Translations under genes and position numbers: made by a program | Notes under the pieces: generated by a model | The model's database searches: none | What the model was told of the DNA's origin: nothing | Seen by the model: the letters and a program-made list of their open reading frames with translations, nothing else | In this document: positions 45,075-54,191 of the stretch, in pieces | How the letters are laid out: each line of letters begins with the position of its first letter | How positions within the stretch are numbered: the first letter of the stretch is position 1 | Origin: a bacterium | GTDB lineage: Bacteria > Gemmatimonadota > Gemmatimonadetes > Longimicrobiales > RSA9 | NCBI GenBank assembly: GCA_003242735.1 | Contig: QGVH01000001.1 | Span: 221,481 to 285,480 of the forward strand | DNA length: 64,000 nt | Direction: 5' to 3'

Positions 45075-47402
45075 ATGGCACTCGCGCGACCGGGCCTCGC
45101 CGCGCCGCGCCACACGGCCATCGCGCTGAACGCCCACCACCCGTGGCAGACCGTCCACGCCGACTACACGGTGCTCGTCACGAACCCGGACGGCTCCTTC
45201 TCCGGCGTGGGTCGCGAGGGGCTCTGGGACTACGAGACGCGCATCCTCTCACGCTGGCGCGCGACATTGAACGGCATCGAGCCCATCCTCGACGCGGCCG
45301 GCGCCCTGGAGTGCGACCGCTGGCACGCGCACCTGCGCGTCCCGCGCACCGGAGGCACGCCCGCAGGGCCGGTGCTCCCGCAGGACACGTTCGAGGTGGC
45401 CATCCTCCGCCGCGTCGGCCCGGGCATGGAGGAGCGGATCCGCGTCATCAACCACAGCATGGCCCCGGCAGAGACCGAGCTGGTGCTCGAGCTCGATGCG
45501 GACTTCCTGGACATCCTCGAGGTCGGCACCGAGCGCGAGCAACGCGGAGCAGTCGACGTTGGGTGGGACGACGCGCAGCGCTGCCTCACGTTCGATGACC
45601 ACGCCGAGCACGCCGGCCGCACGCTGCATCGCGCGGTCCGCATCCGCGTCGTGACCGCCGACACCGAGCCCGAGCGCGACGGCCGTCGGCTCCGCTTCCG
45701 GCTGAACCTGCCGCCGCGCGGCGTGTGGAGCGCGACGCTGCACTACGAGCCGTTCGTGGATGGGCGCTGGCGCGCGCCGCTGGAGGAGGCGCCGCCGGAT
45801 GCGCCGCTGCCCGGCACCACGCGCGATCGCGAGCGGGCACGCTGGCGCAGCGAGCGGCCGCGGCTGGAGTGCGCCCATCGCGTCGTGGGACCAGCGTTCG
45901 ATCAGGCGGCGGACGACCTGTTCTGCCTGCGCAACCGCGACCTCGAGACCGAGCCAGGCCACTGGGTCGTGAACGCCGGTCTGCCGGCTTACGTCGCGCT
46001 CTTCGGCCGCGACATCCTCACCGCATCGTGGCAGGGCGCGATGGTCGGCGCCGAGTTCGCGCGCGGCGCACTCGAGATCGTCGCCCGCACGCAGGCCACT
46101 GAGGACTCCGTCTGGCGCGACGCCGAGCCCGGCAAGCTGATCCACGAGGCGCACCGCGGCCCGCTCGCCGACCTGCGCATCCGCCCGACCGACGCCTACT
46201 ACGGCACGCAGACCACCCCCTCCATGTTCGTGCTGCTGCTCTCCGAGGCGTGGCACTGGACGGGCGACGACGCGCTGCTCCGCCGCCATCGCGACACCGC
46301 GCTGCGCGCCCTGGAATGGGCCGCGCGCTACGGCGACCGCGACGGCGACGGCTTCCTCGAGTACGAGCGGCGCTCGCCCCGCGGGCTGCGCAACCAGGGT
46401 TGGAAGGACTCAGACGAGGGGATCCGCCACGCCGATGGCTCGCTGGCCGAGACGCCCATCGCGACCGTCGAGGAGCAGGCGTTTTACTTCATCGCTCTCC
46501 AGCGCATGGCGGAGATCCTCACGGCGCTCGGCGAGGAAACGCTCGCGGAGGATCATCTCGCGCGCGCGGCCACGCTCCGGGAGCGCTTCGAGCAGGCGTT
46601 CTGGATGCCGGACGAGCGCTTCTACGCGCTGGCGCTGGACGGCGAGAAGCGGCAGGTCCGCTCGATCACGAGCAACCCCGGGCACGCGCTGGGCGCGGGG
46701 ATCGTGCGCGCGGACCGGGCGCGCGCGGTCGCGGACCGGCTGCTCGCACCAGACATGTTCAGCGGCTGGGGCGTGCGCACGCTCTCGACCCGGCACCCGA
46801 GCTACAACCCCTTCTCCTACCACCTCGGCTCGGTCTGGACCGTCGAGAACGCGACGTTCGCGCTCGGCATGAAGCGCTACGGGCTGGACGAGCACGCCGA
46901 GCGCGTGATCGCGGGCCAGTTCGCCGCGGCCGCGTACTTCCAGGGCTACCGGCTGCCCGAGGCGCTGGGCGGTCACTCGCGAGACGATGCGCCGTTTCCG
47001 ACGATCTACCCCAACGCGAACAGCCCGCAGGCGTGGAGCGCCGGCGCGACGATCCAGTTCGTGCAGGTCATACTCGGGCTGTACCCGTTCGCGCCCGCGC
47101 GCACGCTGGCCGTCATCCGGCCGCGGCTGCCGGAGTGGCTGCCCGTTGTGACGGTGCACCGCCTGCGTGTGGGCAATGCGACCGTGAGCATCCGCTTCGA
47201 GCGTCAGCAGGACGGCACCACGGCATGGGACGTGATCGAGCGCGACGGGCTGCTGTTCGTCACCGGCAGCGCTCCGCCGCAGGACCTGCGGCCCGCGGAC
47301 GAGAGCACGGACGAGATGCTGAAGGCGTGGCTGCTCGAGCATGCGCCGGGCCGGACCGCGCGCGCGCTCCGCGTCGCGCTGGGGATCGAGGAGGCGGCAT
47401 GA
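45075..47402 (+). CDS. glycogen debranching-type amylo-alpha-1,6-glucosidase
   Basis: A 775-residue protein with the N-terminal domain of glycogen-debranching-like enzymes (about 20-240; YTVLVTNPDGSFSGVGREGLWDYETRILS) and an alpha/alpha-barrel catalytic region (about 270-700). The barrel carries AGLPAYVALFGRDILTASWQ, PGKLIHEAHRGPLADL, RNQGWKDSDEGIRHADG and SVWTVENATFALGMKRYG, all standard blocks of this family. Predicted substrates are alpha-glucans, or, in some relatives, other glycosides. ATG 45075 follows GGAGGACGGC. There is no signal peptide, so the protein is cytoplasmic. It overlaps the next gene by 4 bases. Confidence 0.9.
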   Translation: MALARPGLAAPRHTAIALNAHHPWQTVHADYTVLVTNPDGSFSGVGREGLWDYETRILSRWRATLNGIEPILDAAGALECDRWHAHLRVPRTGGTPAGPVLPQDTFEVAILRRVGPGMEERIRVINHSMAPAETELVLELDADFLDILEVGTEREQRGAVDVGWDDAQRCLTFDDHAEHAGRTLHRAVRIRVVTADTEPERDGRRLRFRLNLPPRGVWSATLHYEPFVDGRWRAPLEEAPPDAPLPGTTRDRERARWRSERPRLECAHRVVGPAFDQAADDLFCLRNRDLETEPGHWVVNAGLPAYVALFGRDILTASWQGAMVGAEFARGALEIVARTQATEDSVWRDAEPGKLIHEAHRGPLADLRIRPTDAYYGTQTTPSMFVLLLSEAWHWTGDDALLRRHRDTALRALEWAARYGDRDGDGFLEYERRSPRGLRNQGWKDSDEGIRHADGSLAETPIATVEEQAFYFIALQRMAEILTALGEETLAEDHLARAATLRERFEQAFWMPDERFYALALDGEKRQVRSITSNPGHALGAGIVRADRARAVADRLLAPDMFSGWGVRTLSTRHPSYNPFSYHLGSVWTVENATFALGMKRYGLDEHAERVIAGQFAAAAYFQGYRLPEALGGHSRDDAPFPTIYPNANSPQAWSAGATIQFVQVILGLYPFAPARTLAVIRPRLPEWLPVVTVHRLRVGNATVSIRFERQQDGTTAWDVIERDGLLFVTGSAPPQDLRPADESTDEMLKAWLLEHAPGRTARALRVALGIEEAA

Positions 47403-48550
47403 AGCGGTTGGAGGACCAGGTCATCGTGATCACGGGCGCGTCCAGCGGGATCGGGCTGGTCACCGCGCGGGAGGCCGCGCGCCGCGGCGCCAAGGTCGTG
47501 CTGGCGGCGAGGAACGCGCGGGACATCGAGCGCGAGGCGGAAGCCATCCGGCTGGCAGGCGGCGAAGCGATCGCGGTCGCGACGGACGTCACGGAGTACG
47601 CGCAGGTCGAGCGTCTGGCACGGCGCGCGGTGGAGCAGTACGGCCGCATCGACACGTGGGTCAGCAACGCGGGCGTGAGCGCGTACGGCACGTTCGAGGA
47701 CGTGCCGCTGGACGAGTTCCGGCGCGTCGTCGACGTCAACTTCTTCGGCTGCGTCCACGGCGCGCGCGCCGCATTGCCGCACCTCGAGCGCACGGGCGGC
47801 GCGCTGATCTGTGTGGGCAGCGTGCTCTCGGACCGCGGCGTCCCGCTCCAGGGCGCGTACTGCGCCTCGAAGCACGCGATCAAGGGCTGGCTGGATTCGC
47901 TGCGCGCGGAGCTGATGCGGCGGGGCTCGCGCGTGCGCGTCACGCTGATCAAGCCCAGCTCGATGAACACGCCGCTGTTCGCGAAGTCACGGACGTACCT
48001 GGGCGTCGAGCCGAGGCCGATTCCTCCGGTGTACAAACCGGAGATCGCGGCGCACGCGATCCTGCACGCCGCGGAATCCGCCGAGCGCGACCTCTTCGTG
48101 GGCGGCTGGGGCGCCGTGCTGAGCATCGCCCAGCGCATCAGCCCCCGCGCCGTCGACTGGTATCTCGAGCGCACGGCCTTCGCGGCGCAGCGCACGGCCG
48201 AGACGAAGAGCGCGGACGCGCCGGCCAACCTCTTTGCGCCGCTGGACCACGACGGCGGCGCGTATGGCACGTTCGGGGATGAGTCGAAGACGCGCAGCTT
48301 CTACCAGGTCGCAGCGGAGCACGGCGCGGCGAGGTCTTTCGCTGCCGCTGCGGCGATGGGGCTCGGCGCGCTCGCGCTCGTACACCGATCGGAGCGGGGC
48401 AGGCTGCCGGCCGCATTGCTGGGCGCCGCGGCGGTCCTGTTCGCGGGCCGCAGCGCCTCCCGCGCGTATGCCCGGCGTTACGGCGCGGTGCGGGCCAGCC
48501 CGTGGGGGACCAGCGGTAGCGAACGCAGCCGCACGCCGGCCGCGGCGTAG
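47399..48550 (+). CDS. short-chain dehydrogenase/reductase with C-terminal membrane segment
   Basis: A 383-residue SDR. The Rossmann motif is VITGASSGIGLVTA, with the NAG motif in VSNAGVSAYG. The active site has Ser in CVGSVLSDRG and the YxxxK pair in AYCASKHAIKG. The stretch after about residue 310 adds two short hydrophobic helices (SFAAAAAMGLGALALV, LLGAAAVLFAG) not found in classical SDRs. ATG 47399 overlaps the debranching enzyme stop (ATGA). The last ~24 codons run antisense across the end of the iorB-like gene and look like read-through rather than conserved protein. Substrate unknown. Confidence 0.9.
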   Translation: MKRLEDQVIVITGASSGIGLVTAREAARRGAKVVLAARNARDIEREAEAIRLAGGEAIAVATDVTEYAQVERLARRAVEQYGRIDTWVSNAGVSAYGTFEDVPLDEFRRVVDVNFFGCVHGARAALPHLERTGGALICVGSVLSDRGVPLQGAYCASKHAIKGWLDSLRAELMRRGSRVRVTLIKPSSMNTPLFAKSRTYLGVEPRPIPPVYKPEIAAHAILHAAESAERDLFVGGWGAVLSIAQRISPRAVDWYLERTAFAAQRTAETKSADAPANLFAPLDHDGGAYGTFGDESKTRSFYQVAAEHGAARSFAAAAAMGLGALALVHRSERGRLPAALLGAAAVLFAGRSASRAYARRYGAVRASPWGTSGSERSRTPAAA

Positions 48551-49488
48551 ATCGCGTTGCCGATCGCGGGCGCGACCGCGATGATCGGCGTCTCGCCCGC
48601 GCCGGCGGAAGGCAGGTCCTTGCGGTCCAGCAGCACGATGTCGATCGGCGGGACGTCGCCGAAGCGCGGGAGGCGGTACTGCGAGAGCCCCGGGTTCGGG
48701 ATGCGGCCGCCCTCGAACTCGACCGCCTCCCACAGCGCGCCGCCGAGCCCCATCACGACCGCACCCTCGACCTGGTTGCGCAGCCCGTCCGGGTTCACGA
48801 TCGCGCCGCACTCGAACGCCTCGACGATGCGCCCGACGCGCATCCGCCCGCTCGCGCGGTCGACCTCGACTTCCGCGCACGTCGCGACGTAGTCGCCCTC
48901 CTCGACGCCGCACGCGAGGCCGATGCCGCGGCCGGGTCGCGGCTGCCAGCGGCTCCAGCCGAAGCGATCCGCAGCGGCCTCGAGCACCGCGCGCAGCCGT
49001 TCATCCCGCAGGTTGCGCAGCCGGAAGGCGAGCGGGTCCATGCCCACACGCGCGGCCGCGGCGGCGCGCCGGAGCTGCGTGCCCATCTGCGGCGTCGAGC
49101 GGCTGCCGAACGTCCCCGCGTCGTACGGCACGTGGTCCGTGTCGCCCATGATCAGCGTGATGCGCGCGGGGGGAACGCCCAGCTCCTCGGCGACCGCCTG
49201 CGTCAGCGACGTGCGGATGTCCTGCCCGACCTCGACCTTGCCCGTGAACACCGTGACCGCGCCATCCTCGCCGATGTGCAGCGACGCGCTGATCGGGTCG
49301 GCGGAGGCGCCCAGCGCCTCGGCCTCGCCGGGCTCCTGGGCTTCGAGCGAGAGACCGTCGCGGGCCACCACCAGCACGACCACGCCCGCGCCGACGGCGC
49401 CGACGAACTGGCGGCGCGTGAGCGCAGAGCGGTATCGCGGCGCTTCACTCAGCTCGTAGCGCTCGGGCTCGATCCTCTGCTCACTCAT
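48478..49488 (-). pseudogene. isoquinoline-1-oxidoreductase beta-like molybdenum subunit with a large internal deletion
   Basis: The reading is open (336 residues) but far too short for a molybdopterin subunit of this type (usually about 700). It keeps the Tat-like leader (TRRQFVGAVGAGVVVLVVA), HIGEDGAVTVFTGKVEVGQD and the SRSTPQMGTQLRRAAAAAR segment. It then passes at about residue 147 straight to VGMDPLAFRLRNLRDERLRA, which belongs about 370 residues further on in full-length proteins. The end AFECGAIVNPDGLRNQVEGA and GAGETPIIAVAPAIGNAIYA is intact. The loss removes much of the molybdenum-cofactor-binding core, so no activity is expected. The start overlaps the iorA-like remnant by 8 bases. 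The 3' end overlaps the SDR gene antisense by 73 bases. Confidence 0.7.
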
Positions 49489-49814
49489 TGCCCGCCTCCG
49501 TGGCCGTGCCGGCGGCGCGCAGCACCGCGCGGACGATGCGGGAATGCGTGCCGCAGCGGCAGATGTCGCCCTCGAGTGCGCGACGGACTTCGTCCTCCGC
49601 GGGCGCGGGCGCACGCGCGAGCAGGTCCAGCGCGGCCATGATCATGCCCGGCGTGCAATAGCCGCACTGCATCGCGCCTTCCTCGAGGAACGCCTGCTGG
49701 ATCGGCGCCGGTGAGGTCGAGATCCTCACGGAGCACCGCGAGCAGACTCTTCGCGGGATCCGCCTGGACGCGGTGCAGTCGGCCGTTGACGTGGAGCTCG
49801 AGGATCGGAGCCAT
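49481..49814 (-). pseudogene. isoquinoline-1-oxidoreductase alpha-like [2Fe-2S] subunit, deleted and frameshifted
   Basis: Starting at ATG 49814 the frame gives MAPILELHVNGRLHRVQADP and LLAVLREDLDLTGA, the normal N-terminus of the small subunit. The matching reading then continues in another frame from PIQQAFLEEGAMQCGYCTPG through DICRCGTHSRIVRAVLRA to the stop at 49481. About 65-70 codons between LTGA and PIQQAF are missing, including the plant-type ferredoxin cysteines (CGxGxCGAC-type). The C-terminal [2Fe-2S] cysteines (CGYC, CRC) remain. The gene is therefore broken twice: by a deletion and by the frame change at the junction, near 49705. Confidence 0.7.
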
Positions 49815-50104
49815 GCGTCCGCTCTGGGGAAGAGAGTGGGGGCCGCCGGCCGTACGGCCGTGCGGGGTGGCCGCGCGCGATGACGGGGTGTGCGGAAGGA
49901 CCGGGCCGCCCGCGGTGGAACGCAAGTCGGGGCGAGCCGCCACGCCCCCCGCCCGCGGCTTGCCCGATGGGGGCTCTCGATGCTAGGTAGATTCACCCCT
50001 CATCGGGCCCGCGGGTGGCACATCCCTTGCCCGCTCCGGCATGTGCCACACGGCGGAGTCGCCGGTCCGGGAGCCGGCGGTGCGACCTCGCGGAGGTACT
50101 GTAC

Positions 50105-50980
50105 GTGAGAACGACGCTGCTCGTGATCTCGCTCCTGGCCGGGCTCCTGTTCCCCGCGCGTTTCCTCCACGCTCAGAATGCGGTGGAAGAAGGCGAACTG
50201 GACCGCCTCATCGCGCGACGGTTCCCGCAGGTCGCGGCGAGCGTGGTGTGCATTCGGACGCTGATCCAGCGGGAGTTCTCGGGCGTCGATCCCCAGACCG
50301 GCGATTTCGCCACGTTCAAGGCGCCGCTCGCGCTCCACGGCACCGGGATCGTGATCGACTCGATCCGCGAGAACGGCCGCACCGAGTACATTATCCTCAC
50401 CAACCACCACGTCGCCGATCCGAGCAACTACTATGAGATCGACGGGCCGTGGTTCCTGCGCGAGCGCAAGGACAACCACCGCAGCTCGCCGCTGCGCCGC
50501 GAGGCGTCGTACATCGTCGACGGCTCCGACGACGAGTATCAGGCTGATGACATCCTGCTGGTCGAGATCGGCCGTGACGCCGCGAGCGATGCAGCGCTCC
50601 TGAAGACCGTGGGCGCACAGAGGCCGCTCACGGTCTTCAGGGGAGTGATCGGCTTCGAGGACGGAACCCTCGCGCCCGGCACGCCGGTCATGACCGTCGG
50701 GTTCCCCATCGGCGCGCGCCGGATCATCGGTCGCGGCGAACTCACGGCGATCGATTACTATCACGAGCTCGGGATCCCGCACCACGACTACGCCGTGGAC
50801 CTGCCGCTCCGGCCGGGGCAGAGCGGGAGTCCGGTCTTCGCCCTCGAGCTGCGCCCGGGCGATGACGAGCCGGAGGTCGTCTTCACCTTGATCGGTCTGC
50901 TCCACGCCCGGGACGGCGGCACGCCGCTGGTCGTCCCTTATCCGCTGTGGAAGGGGCTGTTGGAGCAGGTCCGGCCGTGA
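50105..50980 (+). CDS. secreted trypsin-like serine protease
   Basis: A 291-residue protein with a signal peptide (1-24, ending LHAQN). The chymotrypsin-fold catalytic triad can be read as H102 in TNHHVAD, D163 in ASDAALLK and S241 in GQSGSPVF. These are the usual positions of HtrA/DegP-like bacterial proteases, but no PDZ domain follows and the protein ends soon after the catalytic domain. The GTG start at 50105 has GGAGG eight bases upstream, with the signal peptide beginning there. A hairpin terminator follows. No partner gene is adjacent. Confidence 0.85.
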   Translation: MRTTLLVISLLAGLLFPARFLHAQNAVEEGELDRLIARRFPQVAASVVCIRTLIQREFSGVDPQTGDFATFKAPLALHGTGIVIDSIRENGRTEYIILTNHHVADPSNYYEIDGPWFLRERKDNHRSSPLRREASYIVDGSDDEYQADDILLVEIGRDAASDAALLKTVGAQRPLTVFRGVIGFEDGTLAPGTPVMTVGFPIGARRIIGRGELTAIDYYHELGIPHHDYAVDLPLRPGQSGSPVFALELRPGDDEPEVVFTLIGLLHARDGGTPLVVPYPLWKGLLEQVRP

Positions 50981-51009
50981 GCGAGGGGACGGAACGGGCC
51001 AGCGAGCAG

Positions 51010-51039
51010 CGTGACCGCGTGAACCCGTCGAGGGTCACG
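51010..51039 (+). terminator. hairpin after the trypsin-like protease gene
   Basis: CGTGACC (51010-51016) pairs with GGTCACG (51033-51039), 30 bases after the stop codon, followed by GTTGCCTGTCG. Confidence 0.4.
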
Positions 51040-51222
51040 GTTGCCTGTCGTCAGGGCCGTCGTCCCCCGCGGTGGGGCCGCCGCTCAGCGTCCCGCATTG
51101 GATCTCCGTCGCCATCGGCGGCGTAAGAAAGTCGACCCGCCCGCGAGATCGATTGGCCGGATCGAGTGGGCTGGCCGCAGATCTCTCCGTTTCCCGACCG
51201 CCACTCCGACCGACGAACGCCC

Positions 51223-51786
51223 ATGAGTCGACACGAGATCGAAACAGCGCCGCGCCCCGCGACCGGGGACGCCTCATCCCATCACGCGCCGCGGTTCCCA
51301 GGACGCTGGCTGGCGTTCCTCAGGATCACGGTCGGCCTGTGGTTCCTCAAGGGGATCGTGACCAAGATGACCTGGTTCGCCTTCGCGGGGTTCATCCCTC
51401 TGCCCCGGGCGTCGGAGCGGTGGGTGAACTTCCTGCCGCGGCGCCTGATGGAGTACGCGAGCGAGAACCCCATCGAGGTGTACCGGCAGTTCCTGCTCGA
51501 TGTCGCGATTCCCAACGCAGGGGTGTTCGCCTACCTGACGGCGTTCGGAGAGACCGCCGTGGGGATCGGCCTCACGCTGGGCCTGTTCACCGGCTACGCA
51601 TCCATCATCGGCTTCTTCCTGATGGCCAACTACTTCGCGGCGAGCTACTGGACGGGCATGTGCCAGCAGGGCTTCCACGTGCTCCTGCTGGCGTGCATGC
51701 TCGCGTTCCTGGGATCCAGAGCGGGAAGGGTGTGGGGGATCGACGGCTGGCTCGCCCGGCGATTCCCGCGCATCCCGCTGATCTGA
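51223..51786 (+). CDS. DoxX-like membrane protein
   Basis: A 187-residue membrane protein with four helices: WLAFLRITVGLWFLKGIV, FAYLTAFGETAVGIGLTLGL, ASIIGFFLMANYFAA and GFHVLLLACMLAFLGSRA. The layout and the GRWLAFLRITVGLWFLKGI start resemble the DoxX/DoxD family, linked to quinone redox in some archaea and to membrane integrity in others. ATG 51223 is chosen because the upstream in-frame reading adds only polar residues. It is convergent with the beta-propeller gene of the methanol operon, with a hairpin between them. Confidence 0.8.
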   Translation: MSRHEIETAPRPATGDASSHHAPRFPGRWLAFLRITVGLWFLKGIVTKMTWFAFAGFIPLPRASERWVNFLPRRLMEYASENPIEVYRQFLLDVAIPNAGVFAYLTAFGETAVGIGLTLGLFTGYASIIGFFLMANYFAASYWTGMCQQGFHVLLLACMLAFLGSRAGRVWGIDGWLARRFPRIPLI

Positions 51787-51813
51787 CGCCGGCCCCTCGG
51801 CGCGGCGGCCGAC

Positions 51814-51840
51814 CCGGCCGGCAGCTCAGTTGCCGGCCGG
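51814..51840. terminator. bidirectional hairpin at the end of the methanol operon
   Basis: CCGGCCGGCA-GCTCAGT-TGCCGGCCGG is a perfect 10-bp stem. It overlaps the last codons and the stop of the beta-propeller gene (minus strand) and follows the DoxX-like gene by 27 bases. Confidence 0.5.
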
Positions 51841-52842
51841 GTTCACGATCGCGACGCCCCAGGGGCCCTCGCCGTCCACATCCACGGTGGCGATGACCTG
51901 GTTCGTGGCCGTGTCGATCACCGACACGTCGTTGGAGAGGCCGTTCGCCGTGTAGAGCTTCTTGCCGTCCGGCGTGATCGCGATCCCCCACGGGCGCCGC
52001 CCGACCGGGATCGTGGCGACGACCTCGTTCGTTTCCGCATCAATGACCGAGACGCTGTTCGCGTGGCCGTTCGCGACGTAGACCCGCTTGCCGTCCGGCG
52101 AGACCACCACGCCCACCGGCTTCGCCTCGCCCTCCTCCAGCAGGATGGTCTCGATGACCTCGTGCGTTTCCGTGTCCACCACCGAAACCGTCCCGCTGAT
52201 CTCCGACGTCACGTACGCGCGCTTGCCGTCCGGCGAGAACGCCGCCGCCCGCGGCCGTACGTCCACCAGGAAACTCGCCACCACCTGGTTGAGGTTCGTG
52301 TCGATCACCGAGACGGTGTTGCTCGTCTCCGCGGTGACGTACACCCAGCGACCGTCGGGGCTGATGGCAACGCCCTCGGGCTCGATCCCCACCGTGAGCG
52401 TGACGATCACCTCGTTGGTCTCCAGGTCGATGATGGACGCGGTCCCGGCGTCCTCGTTCGACACGAACAAGCGCCGCCCGTCCGGGCTCACCGCGAACTG
52501 CTCGGGATCCGAACCTGCGCGGATCCGGCGCGTGATCTTGCCGGTCGCCACGTCGATCTCGACGATCGCGTCGGCATCGGTCTCGACCGTGCGGGCCAGG
52601 TCGCTGACCGCGACGTAGACCCGTTTGCCGTCCGGGCTGACCTGGATGCCGCGCGGGCCCGGGCCGACGGTGAGGGTCCCGACGACCTGATCCGTCGCCG
52701 TGTCGATGATCGTGACGGTCCCGCTCCCCTCGTTCGACACGTAGGCGAGCGGCGCGTTCTGCGCGCGCACGCCCGCCGGCAGCAGCAGCGCTCCGGCGAG
52801 CGCGACTCCGATCCCCAGACGCCAGTAGCGTGAACCCATCAT
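51826..52842 (-). CDS. PQQ-dependent catabolism-associated beta-propeller protein
   Basis: A 338-residue secreted protein of the YVTN/PQQ-catabolism beta-propeller type. After a signal peptide (about 1-27, ending GVRAQ) it is made of seven similar blades of about 42 residues. Each reads like DTATNQVVATLTVG...PWGIAISPDGKRVYVANG, for example at residues about 30-75, 75-125 and 165-210. Members of this family accompany PQQ-dependent alcohol dehydrogenase systems, and their exact role is unsettled. It is the last gene of the xoxF operon, 47 bases after the substrate-binding-protein gene. A periplasmic partner of methanol oxidation is the best inference. Confidence 0.88.
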   Translation of the reverse strand: MMGSRYWRLGIGVALAGALLLPAGVRAQNAPLAYVSNEGSGTVTIIDTATDQVVGTLTVGPGPRGIQVSPDGKRVYVAVSDLARTVETDADAIVEIDVATGKITRRIRAGSDPEQFAVSPDGRRLFVSNEDAGTASIIDLETNEVIVTLTVGIEPEGVAISPDGRWVYVTAETSNTVSVIDTNLNQVVASFLVDVRPRAAAFSPDGKRAYVTSEISGTVSVVDTETHEVIETILLEEGEAKPVGVVVSPDGKRVYVANGHANSVSVIDAETNEVVATIPVGRRPWGIAITPDGKKLYTANGLSNDVSVIDTATNQVIATVDVDGEGPWGVAIVNPAGN

Positions 52843-52889
52843 CGGACGACCTACCTTTTCGCGAATGGCTCCATCCGGTACGCCCAGCA

Positions 52890-54191
52890 TCAGGACAGCG
52901 GTGCGAGCCGGCAGCGGCTCTCCGCCTCGCCATCGCCCAGCCGATCGAGCAGCTCCTGGGAGGCCGCGGTCGGGCCGCGCGGGATGCGCGGCAGCTCGGC
53001 CACGACCTCCCACTCCGCGCCGCCAGCGTCCTTGGCCGGTTTGACCAGGTACACGATCTGACGGAGCTGGTGGTCCCACGGCCGGAACGACAAACGCCGA
53101 CCCTTGTGGCCGTCGAACGTGGCGCGCGCGCTCTCCAGGAACCGCACGAGTTCCGGCCCCTCGGTCGTGGAAGCTCTGTTCGCCGCCTCCCAGGCGACCT
53201 TGACGGCGAACCAGCCCGCCCAGCCGAGCGCGTCCATCTCCAGCCCGAAGCGGTCGTAGTAGCGCTCGTTCAACTGGGTCGCACCGAACCGGCTCAGGGT
53301 GTGGTGCCACATCCTGGGCCAGGTGCCGACCCGAGGGCCGGCACCCTGTCCCGCGAACTCCCCCGCATCCTCCGGGGCGAGGCCGGTCAGCTCGAACGCC
53401 GGCGCGGCGGCGCTGTAGTGCTCGAGGAACCTGCGCCACGCCTCGCCGGCCAGGTCCACGAACACCAGGTCCGCGCCCGTCCGTTCGACCTCCCGGAAGA
53501 CGGCGGCGAAGTCGTCAGTGCCAGCCCTCACCTCGATGCGACCCACCGCCTCGCCCCCCTGCGCCGCGAGGGCCCGCCGCGCACGCTCGTACACCGCCGC
53601 GCCGGCCGGCGTGGCGGCGCCCACGAAGCACCACCGCCGCAGCCCCGCTTCACCCGCCGCCCATTGCACCACGGCGTCCACGTACATGGCTGCGCTCGCC
53701 GCGACGTGCAGCGTGTGCCGGCGGCAGTGCTCCGCCCGCGCCACCGGGTCGGCGCACCCGGCGTTCAGGAAGAGGACCCCGTGGCGCTCCGCCGCACTGC
53801 TCAGCGCGGCGAACGTCTCCGCGTCGGCCCCGCCGATGACCGCGTACACGCCTTCCTCGGCGACCAGCCGCCGGACCGCTTCCTCCACTTCCTGCCCGCC
53901 ACCGACGCGGACGGTCACCAGATCGAACCTCCGCCGGAGCAGCTCGGCCGTCCGGGCCGCTTCCTCGGCGCCCAGCACCGCGCCCCGCTCCAGCGCCTCG
54001 CCGGCAGAGCCCCCCGGCACGACCAGACCAACACGAAGGTCCCGTTCGCCGGCCGCCAGGAGCGCCGCCGGGCCGCCCAGCACGGCCAGGCCGCTCGCCG
54101 CGAACACGGCGCCCAGGACCTCGCGTCGCGTCCACACGCGCGACGCCGGCACCTGCCCGGCGCCGGCGTCGCCTCTCACGACACCACTCAC
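52890..54191 (-). CDS. substrate-binding protein of the PQQ-dependent alcohol dehydrogenase system
   Basis: A 433-residue periplasmic binding protein of the branched-chain amino-acid receptor fold. A twin-arginine-like leader (VWTRREVLGAVFAASGLAVL) is followed by LRVGLVVPGGSAGEALERGA, VYAVIGGADAETFAALSSAA, GVLFLNAGCADP and DAVVQWAAGEAGLRRWCFVG, the order of type I binding proteins. The family annotated as the ABC substrate-binding protein of PQQ alcohol dehydrogenase systems fits both sequence and neighbours. The GTG start at 54191 overlaps the cytochrome stop (GTGA), which supports coupling. No ATPase or permease gene of that system is present in the window. Confidence 0.85.
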   Translation of the reverse strand: MSGVVRGDAGAGQVPASRVWTRREVLGAVFAASGLAVLGGPAALLAAGERDLRVGLVVPGGSAGEALERGAVLGAEEAARTAELLRRRFDLVTVRVGGGQEVEEAVRRLVAEEGVYAVIGGADAETFAALSSAAERHGVLFLNAGCADPVARAEHCRRHTLHVAASAAMYVDAVVQWAAGEAGLRRWCFVGAATPAGAAVYERARRALAAQGGEAVGRIEVRAGTDDFAAVFREVERTGADLVFVDLAGEAWRRFLEHYSAAAPAFELTGLAPEDAGEFAGQGAGPRVGTWPRMWHHTLSRFGATQLNERYYDRFGLEMDALGWAGWFAVKVAWEAANRASTTEGPELVRFLESARATFDGHKGRRLSFRPWDHQLRQIVYLVKPAKDAGGAEWEVVAELPRIPRGPTAASQELLDRLGDGEAESRCRLAPLS

